Shown: piece by piece, positions 42,806 through 51,495 of the stretch
Layout: each line of letters opens with the position of its first letter
How positions within the stretch are numbered: the stretch's first letter is position 1
Origin: Neurospora tetrasperma FGSC 2508
Lineage: Eukaryota; Ascomycota; Sordariomycetes; Sordariales; Sordariaceae
Assembly (NCBI RefSeq): GCF_000213175.1
Contig: NW_009799099.1
Span: 5,458,367 to 5,509,861, forward strand
DNA: 51,495 nt
Direction: 5' to 3'
Translations under genes and position numbers: made by a program
Notes under the pieces: model-generated
The model's input: the letters and a program-made list of their open reading frames with translations, nothing else
The model's database searches: none
Told to the model about the DNA's origin: nothing

Positions 42806-45477
42806 TGTATCCGCCCAATCAGCCCCTCCTCCACAACCAGCTCCAGTGTCTACAGCAGCTCAACCTCCGTCTCAGACTCAACAACCTCAAGTCTCAACGC
42901 CATCTCAGCCTTCATGGGGCCAAACGCCAGGCTCAGGAGAATCCCAATGGGACCAGTCTCCAGCCCAATTGGAGTCTCCATGGGATCAAGCCCCAAGTCA
43001 GCCTCCCTCTCATGATCAACCTCAGAATAGTCAACCTCAGCAACAACTGCGCCAAGCCAAGTCGCCCCGTATTCTCGCTTGCCAGCTATGTCAAGGAAGA
43101 AAGATCAGGTGCAATCGAGTGTTCCCCTGCGACAATTGCAAGAGGGTTGGCTGTCCCACATCACTCGACCATCTTGCCGAAGCATGCTAACCTTACCTCG
43201 CAGTCCAATGTTCCATGCATACCCAGTAAACCGGCCCCGCTCAGGAAACGTCGGCCACCACACCAAGCGCTCCAGGAAAAGTTGGCTGCCGTGACGGAGA
43301 AGATGGAGCAAATGAGGCGTGAAATGGATGCTGCGAAAGCGAGTGGCCAGGGTCTGGCTATTCCCGCCACACCCGCACCCACCACTTCTTCTTGGGATTC
43401 CAAGGGAAACCCGAGACTGATCCAGGAGGAGGGCGGTGTTCGTTTCATGGACTCCCTGTTGGGCACCATGTACCAAGAGGTATGTCGTCATCTCTGCGTT
43501 TAGGTGTCTTCCGGCTTACCAACATTTGTACAGCTAGGGGAAATAAGAGCCATGGTGGACACTTCGCCAGACGATGGCTCAGATCTGATTCTCGGGGCCG
43601 ACACTCCGACCTTTGATCCCATGTCTTCCTGGCCTCAGCCCGGTGCTGTTTGGCAGCTCTGTGACATTTTCTTCCAGAGAGTCAACCCCTTGATGAAGAT
43701 CATCCACAGGCCGACACTGGAGAGATATGTCGCGGAAGCTTCTAGTGGACCGTTCGGGCTTCGTCCCAACATACGAGCCTTGTTCTTCTCCATCTTTCTA
43801 ATGGCAATCGTGTCTTTGGATGCAGACGAGTGTGCGCAGCGGCTGGGCTACCACAGAGAGCAGGCTCTTCAGGATTTTGCTCAAGGTGCTCGTTTGACAT
43901 TTGTACGAATGGGCTTCCTCAGCACGAACGACCTGACTACTCTCCAGGCATTTACTCTTTACTTGGTATTTCATCCCTCGAGACGCTGTTCATCGATTTT
44001 GGTGTCGCAATGCTGACGATTACAGACATCGCTCCAAGGCCGATCCAATCCTCACGCCACTTGGGTTTTGATTGGCACTGCTATACGCCTGGCTCGAAAG
44101 TTAGGTCTTCACGTCGATGGCAAACGATTAGGGTTGCCACCTCTCGAAACCGAGATGAGAAGACGGCTTTGGTGGCAGCTTGTTGTGCTCGACGCCAAAA
44201 CCGCAACAATATCCGGCTTCAAGTCTGCGGCGGTTGTGCGAGACTGGTCCACCGAACTCCCCAGAAACCTTGAAGACACCGACATGCATCCCGACGCCAA
44301 AGAAGACTTTGTAGAACGCGACGGTCCCACCGAGATGATCTTCTGCCTCATGTCCTATAAAGCCACCGATTTCCTCCTCACCAGCGGGCAGGATTTTGAA
44401 GGTGTCATGATCGCGGCCGACCTCCCAGGCGGCCAAGCTCCTGGTTCCGACGACCAACGTCACCGCCGCACCGTCGAACAACTAGCGCTCGAGTTGTCAG
44501 CGTTTACGGACCGCTACCACTTGCACCCCGCCAACGGCCCGGTGCATGCCCTGGCCTTCAAGTTCAAGGAATTTTTCATCAAGAAGCTCTGCAGTGCCAA
44601 ACCTCAACCCCCTCCCACTTCTGATCAACAAGGCTTCAACGATGTCGACCGCGCTTTCAGGCTAGCCATCATCGACCTCGAACACCACGAACTCAATATG
44701 CTCAACGACGACCCCGCCTTCTTCTGGTTTTCGCGCGTGTACTTCCAGCCATTCAACTTTATGTATGTCGTTTCGCAGCTGTGCCAATTCCAGTCCCCGT
44801 CCGCCAGTGATAAGCACATGGAGACAGCAAGCGCCAAGACCGACTTAATCGATCGCGCCTGGCGGCAAATTTCCTTCGTTTATCGGCTCAATCCCGACCT
44901 ATTCGACACGTCAAACCGGTTGTACTCACAAATCGCTCGCAAAGTCCTTGAAGCTTGGCAGAAAAGGTCCGAAACGCTGCTTAGGCAGACGGGGACACGG
45001 CCACCTGCTCCGCCCTACGTCGAAAAGCTTGCGAATGTCCTGGGTAACAATAACATGAACAGCGGCTCTCTGGGAGCAACACGAACAGACACAGGGACAA
45101 TACCAACGGCCACGACATTGGCCCAAACGGCAGGAACTGGGCTTGCCGGTGGTAATGACACGTCGTCGCTCATGCCCGGGCCTTCTGTTGTTACAGGTCC
45201 GGGTGCTGCTTCTGTCCCCACTACGCATGCACTGGGCCAAGGGCAAACGCAAGAACCGCCGCCATTCATGGAAGGTGTCGTCAACTATATGGACCCAAAC
45301 ATGGCCTTTTCTGGAAACATGTGGGGAGATGATGGGTTTGGCGATCAATTTCAGCAGCCTCAGATGCCGATGATGGACATGATGGAGGATCCAACGACTG
45401 GTATGATGTACAGCGGTCCGCCTTATTATTATCCGGATACGGAAGGAGACGGGGAGCCGTCTAGGGGAATGTGGTAA
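42717..45477 (+). CDS. Zn2Cys6 transcription factor with fungal-specific domain, 862 aa
   Basis: A nuclear DNA-binding regulator of unknown target. Exons are 42717-43145, 43204-43479, 43534-43965 and 44026-45477, with introns of 58, 54 and 60 bp; all joins are in phase 0. The N-terminus (1-118) is Gln/Pro/Ser-rich. Only after the first intron is removed does the zinc cluster become complete: [20 protein letters not shown], then KRSNVPC. This gives C-x2-C-x6-C-x5-C-x2-C-x6-C at about 123-149. A short coiled coil follows ([18 protein letters not shown]). The fungal_trans-type domain begins near residue 255 with [20 protein letters not shown], and its middle-homology motif [13 protein letters not shown] lies near 400. 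The C-terminus is Thr/Gly/Pro-rich and ends in an acidic, Met-rich likely activation region ([20 protein letters not shown]). No orthologue is recognised with confidence. Confidence 0.92.
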
Positions 45478-46576
45478 TGCGGTGGGGTGGTGGTGAGGTG
45501 ATAGCCATTGAGCCTCTACCCATCGTCGGTCGGCCTTTCGCCGTGTGTACGAATGTCGGAGCCAGGTTGTACGGCACGGTTCTCCATCAGCGTTGGAACA
45601 TGATACCCTGGATTCCTCTTTCCTTTTTGTTCGCTTTAGTTTTAGCATCGCATCGCCCCTCAGCTTATTTGTGGTCTTTACCGGGGGACATCTTTTGGGG
45701 CCGGAGTTGTAGGGTATATGTAAAGATAATTATGTCCACTCACTCCGTGTACCTCTTTGTTATAGGTAGTCTTGGAAATACATAGATCAAACAAGTATCT
45801 AGATGGATAAAACGGCGTAATATGTACTCTGCCGTGACCTTATCTGCGGTGACGCCGTAGGTGACAAAAGAGTACAAATGCTAATACATCGGCTTCCTAA
45901 TGTCATAGTAATCACTAACATACCTTCAGGTGTCTCTTTCAGCCCAGAGAAGTAAAATGCCAATTGACTTGTACACAATTTTGTTTGTTAACTTCTCTTC
46001 TCTCTAGTATTGGCTCCCAACTTGACGGGATGAACCGAACGGGGGCTTAGGGTTCACAAGTGTTTACTGCACGGCCTACCCAGAATTCCGGGTCGGTGCT
46101 GCAGTCTTTTTGGCAGCGCCACATGAGCGCTTTGAACCGCTGCCGGGAAAAATGTCGCTCACACTAACTTGGTTTGCATGTTCTAGACGCAGAAACTGTT
46201 GGTGCAAGTACTCGGTGCTATGGTACGTCCCGCACCTCCCGCCCTTTTGGTGTTTGGCCTTGCGTCATCCTCAATTTCCCAACTCCAAGTTCTTATAACC
46301 ATTCGCACTTCTCACCTATTGTCTAAGCGATTCGATTCTCATGACGGTGCGTTATGATTGATGAACAGGACTCCTTGGGAAAGCCTCTGGACACGAGACG
46401 TGACACGAGTTCGTCTACAGCCAGCCGTATCAGCACCGAACCGGTCAATTTGGCCTTCACAATACGAGAGACGAAAGATTCCAGCACATTCATAATTTTG
46501 CCTCTATTCGACGCCGAAAGCTCTATCGCAACTCTAAAAAAGTGGGTATCGTGTACTTAATCATCCCTCACTCTCC
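45478..46576. other. Convergent spacer after the Zn2Cys6 regulator
   Basis: 1.1 kb of 3' UTR and intergenic DNA. A plus frame at 46354-46560 (68 codons, ATG start) has a protein-like composition but no domain and no support, so I leave it uncalled. Confidence 0.5.
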
Positions 46577-48039
46577 CTAAAACTTGGCCAGCTTCTTGAG
46601 CTCGCTCACATACCACGTCTAGAAATAAACCAAGTCAGCATGACATACTCGGAAACATAATGAAGCAAAAGGGGTTAGAACGTGACGTACAACTTCAGCA
46701 CCAGCACCAACAATGGATTTCATGCCCAACTTCTCAACGATCCAGTGCGGCTCAGCCCTCTTCTTGTCGAACAAGCGGGCATCCGCATCCGGCACCTCCG
46801 GGTTGAGGATCAAGTTGGCGGGAAGCGAAGGGTTGATGATGGCCGGGCGTCCGATACCGATCATGTCGCAATCATCGGCTTCCAAAGCGGCCTCCATGCC
46901 CTGACGAGTGCGGAAGCCACCGGTGACCATGAGAGGAAGCTTGGGGAACTTGGTGCGGATGATCTTGGCGAACTCGAGGAAGAAGGCCTCGCGGGCCTTG
47001 GTGCGTTCGGACTTTTCGGGCTTGGGGCCGTTGGCCATCTGCATGGCGTTAGCATTTGTTCCGTGCCCCTTTTGTTCACGACAGACAACCCCTTGCCCCA
47101 TCCCTCAAACACCAAACTTACCTGAGGATCCTCATAACTGCCACCGCTAACCTCCACAAAGTCGATCCCCCACTGCTCGAAAAGCTCAATCTGCTTCAAC
47201 ACCTCCTCCGCCGTATCCGTCTCCTCCTCCTTTCCATCGCGTCCCGCCTGCCAATCCGCACTGTTCAACTTGATTCCCACCACAAACTTCTTCGCCTCCT
47301 CTTCACCCACAGCCTCAGCCACCTGCCTCCTGCACTCCTTGATAATCTCCCCGACAATCCTCGCCCTGTTCTCAGCCGACCCACCATACTCATCCCCGCG
47401 CCTGTTCGTCTTCTTGCTCAGGAACTGCGCCAAAAGGTATCCATGCGCCGCATGGATCTCCACGCCATTGAACCCGGCCTCGGCCGTGATCCTCGCAGTC
47501 ACCGCAAACTTTTGCACGATATCCTTGATCTCAGCAACCGTCAACTCCCGCGGCGTGCCGAAGAGCACTTTCGACAACAAGCGAGGCACGAATCCCTCTC
47601 CCAACACCAACGGCACCGGCGAGGGCGCCACCGCCTTCTCCAACAGTCCCCTCGTGCCCGCGCCCATCGGACTCTGGCGACCAGGGTGGTTGATCTGCAC
47701 GACCACAGGCGTCTTGGACTGTCCGTTCAGGCGCGCAGCGTCCGCCCAGGCCTTGAAGGCCGTAACGGTCTGCTCGGGCGTGGTGCCGGGGTGGTTGGGG
47801 CTGATGTCGTGGGCGTCGCCCTTGTGCGCGTGGTCGACTTGGACATTGCCGGTGAGGATCAGGCCCCAGTCGCCGCGGGCCCAGGTGGCGTAGACGGCGG
47901 AGAGTTCGGGGTTGGGGAGGTGGTTGCCGAAGCCCATTTGTTCGGCCATGGCGGCTTTGACGAGGCGGTTGGGGAGGGTGAGGCCATTGGGGAGGGTGAG
48001 GGGTTGGGCGAGTTTGAGGTCGGAGGTGGAGGAAGCCAT
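46577..48039 (-). CDS. Old Yellow Enzyme-like NADH:flavin oxidoreductase, 435 aa
   Basis: An FMN TIM-barrel enzyme of the OYE family that reduces activated C=C bonds with NAD(P)H; the physiological substrate is unknown. Exons on the minus strand are 48039-47122, 47038-46691 and 46618-46577. The 83-bp intron has GTAAGT, CTAAC and GCAG; the 72-bp intron has GTACGT, CTGAC and CTAG. Both joins keep the frame, and the last exon codes only TWYVSELKKLAKF. The first strand LTLPNGLTLPNRLVKAAM is typical of the YqjM-like/fungal branch. The active-site histidine pair is H196 and H199 in EIHAAHGYLLAQF, followed by NRRGDEYGGSAENRAR. FMN-phosphate motifs are VTGGFRT and MIGIGRPAI. No signal peptide is visible, so it is probably cytosolic. 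Confidence 0.93.
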
Positions 48040-48575
48040 TTTGGTGGTGGTGTTTTGGGATCTTGGTGATCCTTTACTGCGTCTAAATCTTGGGTTGGTG
48101 TTTTGGGTATGATAGGTGAGGTTTTAACGGTGTGGAATTTGGTAAGAAAAATTGATGGTATGTTGGACTTGACTGGAGAAGAATAAATGGAGGACTCAAA
48201 ATGAGGGCTCCTTTATTCACATGAAAACTGTTTTCCATCTGTTTTATATCATTCCTGACATGGACTACCTACCTCTACTCATGGTACCTACTATTGATGA
48301 TTACCTACCTACCTACCTCAATGTACCGAGGAAGTAGATGGATACCCTTGTCCAACGCTTATTAATGTGCTTTTCCTGGCAGATTCCCAGTTTCCACCCC
48401 TTACACTACTACCGAACTGAATTGAATTGAAAGCTGGATCCACTCCACCGAAACTTCAACCAACTCCGGAGATAGCGGGTAAAAATCCTTTTTTTCAGTC
48501 ATTCGGTCGGTCGGTAGGTCGGTCGACCGGCCGCCGCCCGTGCCGTGCTTGACTTGACTCGGTTGAGTTTAGTTT

Positions 48576-48611
48576 GGGGAGTTTTGGGGAGTTTGGGGGG
48601 AGTTTGGGGGG
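48576..48611 (+). other. G-quadruplex candidate
   Basis: Four G-runs of 4, 4, 6 and 6 are separated by AGTTTT, AGTTT and AGTTT. The spacing fits a single-strand G-quadruplex. It ends 35 bp before the left arm of the foldback. Confidence 0.6.
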
Positions 48612-48646
48612 AAGTGACGAGCATGGGTCAAGCCTGGAAGATGCTG

Positions 48647-48956
48647 TTCCCACACTCAAACACCTGTACAGTCTTGGCGGATGTGTGCGAATGCACACAT
48701 ACACGACTTTTTGGCAAAACGGACCATCGATGAGATTTCATTTGCTTATATCTCTACTAAACGAAGAGATGAAAGAAAACGGACTCAAGATATAGAATCA
48801 GCGTACTTAAGACTATTAAAATAACAGTCTTTTCTATAGGATAATTGAATTTCTTCATCTTCGTCTTTCGTTTCGATGGTCCGTTTTGCCAAAAAGTCGT
48901 GTGTGTGTGCATTCGCACACATCCGCCAAGACTGCACAGGTGTTTGAGTGTGGGAA
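48647..48956. repeat. 310-bp foldback: 84-bp inverted arms, 142-bp loop
   Basis: The left arm 48647-48730 and the right arm 48873-48956 are inverted copies that match at 82 of 84 positions with no gaps. The two differences are transitions. Relative to the right arm, the left arm has T for C at a CpA on the top strand near 48700 and the same change on the bottom strand at 48668. The AT-rich loop holds a smaller imperfect hairpin (AAGACTATTA / TAACAGTCTT). No coding capacity. A TGGAAG copy abuts the right end, and another lies 6 bp outside the left end, so a target-site duplication is only weakly suggested. It could be a MITE/foldback-type element or a locally arisen inversion-duplication. Confidence 0.85.
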
Positions 48957-50149
48957 TGGAAGTCTGGAACACACTACACACACCATACCATACCGTATAT
49001 CTCCTACACTAGTGTAGAAGCGTAACGCCGTAGCGCGCAACTCTTGCGATCGTGAAAATAATTTTCAAGAATTGCAATTTCTGAGGTAGTGTACAGTACC
49101 TTTGTCCAAAAAAGCCGAGGTACGACTACGCTACATACCTCTATATCAAAGAGGCAATGTCATGGAATTTCATTTTTTTTTTTTTTTTTTTTCCCCACCA
49201 CTACAGTACTGTGAACATGTTACATACCCCTGTCGATGATCTCCCGCCAGCGAGTCGGCGAGACGGCGACCGGGCTAACAAAGCTGTCTGACCCATTAAA
49301 TCAAAGGTGAAAAAAAAGTCTCCGGTGCAATCAGAAGCGATGGTTAATTTCGTGTTTGGGCAGTAGGTGGTACGTTATCTATCGTACAACGCTTATCAAT
49401 GCAATTGGTTACCTAGGTACAGTCCTGGGATCTGGATCTTATGATACGAACCTCGTTTGGTCAATTTGGGTTCATGTAAGTTTTGGGTCGTGTAGTGTAA
49501 GCGAGCGAGGGTGGGTTTCCTGAACGTAAGTACTTTCGTGTCTTCAAAGTAGATACATACCTCTCTCTATGTATCAGATTGTTCATGTATCTTATCTTTC
49601 TCTTCATTGAAGTCAAGGCTCGTACGACAAAGAATGAACGCTCCTTTTACAAGGCTGCGTGATGATGCCATGATAGTACCAAATTAGGTAGGTAGGCAGG
49701 CTCGGTAGGATCTGGATTACCAACCAGCGTGGGATCATGATTCAGGGGTTTTGTTTACAAATGCGTTTGGACCCTGTCATCTCGTGGGAGGGTAGGTAGT
49801 AAGCATGTGAACAAGATAAGGGTGATAATTGTAAGGCTGCAGGCAGTGTGATGGGTTTGGGTTTCGTAGTTTCGCAATATCGATGAAGACCATCGTCGGA
49901 AAGTCAAACGTCATCAGAAGAAAGAAAGAAAGTGGTAGAAACAAAAGTTGGCAACTCAGTTAGCATGTTTCACTAGACGAAGAACAAAAGCCACATGGAA
50001 ACAGCCGAGTAAGGATAAGAAAAAAATATAAAAGAAATGAAGGGTCAGAAGAACAAGAATGAGACATGGTTTTGCAAAGAACAGAAGACCCGAAAAGCCA
50101 AAAGGGGAAAGCATGCACTAGAAAGAGAGAGAAAGAGAAGAAAAATTCG

Positions 50150-50157
50150 AAAAAAAA
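50150..50157 (-). terminator. RNA polymerase III terminator of tRNA-Pro
   Basis: Eight consecutive T residues on the minus strand, starting 5 nt after the mature tRNA 3' end. Confidence 0.8.
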
Positions 50158-50161
50158 GAAT

Positions 50162-50251
50162 GGGGCCACCCGGGGATTGAACCCGGGACCTCTCGCAAGA
50201 ATGCTCAGGATTGAACCCTAAGCGAGAATCATACCACTAGACCAGCGGCCC
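50162..50251 (-). tRNA. tRNA-Pro (anticodon AGG) with an 18-nt intron
   Basis: The acceptor strand GGGCCGC pairs with GTGGCCC (one G-U). The D arm contains the A box TGGTCTAGTGG. The anticodon stem CTCGC/GCGAG encloses the loop TTAGGGT, with anticodon AGG at 50219-50217. The T arm is CCGGG-TTCAATC-CCCGG, containing the B box. The intron occupies 50215-50198 in the canonical place, one base 3' of the anticodon; its CCT can pair with the anticodon. The mature length is 72 nt with discriminator C. AGG (read as IGG) decodes CCU/CCC proline codons. The intron start recreates a second B-box-like sequence. Confidence 0.95.
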
Positions 50252-51100
50252 GTATCAATTGTTGATTGGCAGCTGCTGAGTATAAACCTATAATCCTCAG
50301 CTGGAAATGACCAGCGTGGGGCGGTGGGTGGTCATGGTGACGGCGGTATACCGGCGGTAGTCATTGCGAGCTAGGTAGTCGATTCCACTGGATGGATACT
50401 ATAGATTAGTATCACAATAATGCATCTGACTTTTCATTAGGTATCCTAGGTAAGAATCGTATCTGGACTGGCTATCTAAAATCGTGAAGAAATTGCTCAG
50501 CGAGAATAGGTACCTCTAGGGAGGTTGTGGTACGGGGATGTTCGTGCACCGCACTCAGTCTGTTGGTTTAACATGGTGCCAGAGTTGGTCGGTGCGGTTG
50601 ACGCGCATGGGTGTCACTCCTTAATACCTTTACCTAGAGTAGGTACCTTTCTCTGGCACCATCTACCAGAACCAACAATAACCATCCTTCCAGATATACC
50701 TACCTTGCTTTCCTGCGAGGATTCAAGTCATGCGCATAGTGAAGCTCATCACTTTGGAAAGAACATAAAATGTACCTATGTCATCGTGTCTCCTCTCAAG
50801 CTACCTAGGTAGCATTGAGCTAGGATAGGTACCCAAGGTTCCTCCCCATCGTCCTAAGGTTTTACGTCTTGTCTTGTCTCCTATATTGGAGCTCCTTCCT
50901 TGTCTTGCTTGCATGCTCTGTTGACACCTTGCTTAATTCGAACACATCAACAAATGAACAAATAAAACACAGCTACGTAGGTACAGATCTTACAAAAATT
51001 CCATTCTGCCTTCCTCTTTTTACAGTGCATTCTTCCCCCTTCTTCTCTAGAGGTAACTAAAACCCCAATGCTGATCTCGCAGCCACCCACCAAACTGGCC
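50252..51100. other. Intergenic region upstream of tRNA-Pro
   Basis: 0.85 kb between the tRNA 5' end and the stop codon of the last gene. It has many TACCTA/TAGGTA motifs, including a GCTACCTAGGTAGC palindrome near 50800, and a 12-bp inverted repeat (50573-50584 and 50651-50662). The plus frame 50525-50812 has no domain. Confidence 0.5.
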
Positions 51101-51495
51101 TCATTGCCACAAACTCATCCCATCCATCCCATTCAAACCCATCCTACCCATCATCCCCTGCTGATATGCGTCATCAAGGTTCAAGCTAGGATAAATTCCC
51201 AATCCCCCCTCCTGCTGCATCCCCTTCTGCGTCTGCTGCTGCTGTATGCTCGCTGCTGTCCCATTGTTGATGATGTGAAAATCGTCGTACCCGTGATGGC
51301 CCAGCGGCAATTCAGTACAACTGAAACCAGGGGCAGTCGCTTCTGGTGCCGCCGAGAACTGGTGCAAATCAAAGTACTCATACTCATACTCGTCGTACTC
51401 ATGCGTAGAGGTAGTCAATGACGGGGTGCTCACCAACGAACTCGCGCCCGATGAGCTTGTTGGCGGGACGACGAGAAGGGTGTTGATGGAGGATG
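51101..51495 (-). CDS. 3' end of an unidentified gene, cut by the window edge
   Basis: The last 131 codons of a minus-strand frame that stays open to the right edge. The visible part is low complexity: Ser/Thr/Pro, then an acidic-aromatic stretch (EYDEYEYEYFDLHQF), a Gln run (SIQQQQTQKGMQQEGG), and a Met/Gly-rich end (GMMGRMGLNGMDGMSLWQ). Such tails are common in fungal transcription regulators, but no domain is visible, so the product is not named. The 5' part lies outside the window. Confidence 0.55.
   Translation of the reverse strand, partial: SSINTLLVVPPTSSSGASSLVSTPSLTTSTHEYDEYEYEYFDLHQFSAAPEATAPGFSCTELPLGHHGYDDFHIINNGTAASIQQQQTQKGMQQEGGLGIYPSLNLDDAYQQGMMGRMGLNGMDGMSLWQ

Larger units (their letters stand above)
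48040..50149. other. Intergenic region with foldback element, G-runs and motif clusters
   Basis: 2.1 kb between the oxidoreductase start and the tRNA gene. It contains TACCTACC clusters (48266-48315), a G-rich tract (48576-48611), the 310-bp foldback (48647-48956), a 14-bp palindrome (49004-49017) and a T20 tract (49173-49192). I see no protein gene. Confidence 0.6.

Noticed and set aside
46354-46560. 68-codon plus-strand frame before the oxidoreductase 3' end
   Set aside because: Composition is plausible, but there is no domain, and the flanking sequence gives no consistent exon structure.
1-51495. Biosynthetic gene cluster or horizontally transferred island
   Set aside because: The genes are mostly housekeeping, with normal fungal introns and no backbone synthase, transposase or block of foreign composition.

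Overview
The window looks like nuclear DNA from a filamentous ascomycete, most probably a Sordariomycete close to Neurospora or Sordaria. The evidence is single-gene transcription units with short introns (54-103 bp) that have GT donors, CTAAC/CTGAC-type branch sites and AG acceptors. Highly expressed genes favour C-ending codons, start sites have A-rich contexts just before ATG, and intergenic DNA is rich in microsatellites and TAGGTA/TACCTA motifs. A 657-base run of N at 11799-12455 shows this is a draft assembly. Species cannot be fixed from the sequence alone.

Layout, left to right. A very large single-exon gene on the minus strand (340-5658) encodes a 1772-residue Sel1-type protein of unknown function. 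About 10 kb without a convincing gene follows, interrupted by the gap. Next is hapX (minus, 15716-17872), the bZIP iron regulator, with a perfect SRE/SreA-type GATA site in its promoter. cog2 (plus) converges on the mitochondrial ribosomal protein uL1m gene (minus). uL1m shares a 612-bp divergent promoter with cytosolic glutamyl-tRNA synthetase (plus), and that promoter carries a perfect TGACTCA cross-pathway-control site. The SLC44-type transporter pns1 (plus) follows, then a 2-kb microsatellite-rich convergent spacer, an unrecognised 629-residue protein (minus), tRNA dimethylallyltransferase MOD5 (minus), SEC61 alpha (plus), mitochondrial homoaconitase LYS4 (minus), a Zn2Cys6 transcription factor (plus), an Old Yellow Enzyme-like flavin oxidoreductase (minus), an intron-containing tRNA-Pro(AGG) (minus), and the 3' end of an unidentified gene running off the right edge (minus).

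There is no operon or obvious metabolic cluster; this is mostly housekeeping DNA. Themes recur: translation (GluRS, uL1m, MOD5, tRNA-Pro), secretion (COG2, SEC61), and iron/Fe-S (HapX and the [4Fe-4S] enzyme LYS4). GluRS carries an amino-acid-starvation control site, and LYS4 a near-match.

I did not find a convincing new multi-gene system. The most unusual DNA is a 310-bp foldback element at 48647-48956, with two 84-bp arms that differ only by two CpA/TpA transitions (the RIP signature) and a G-quadruplex candidate next to it. Others are a tRNA-Pro intron boundary that duplicates the B box, very small first coding exons in sec61 and lys4, a uORF overlapping the start of the Zn2Cys6 regulator, and two large uncharacterised proteins.
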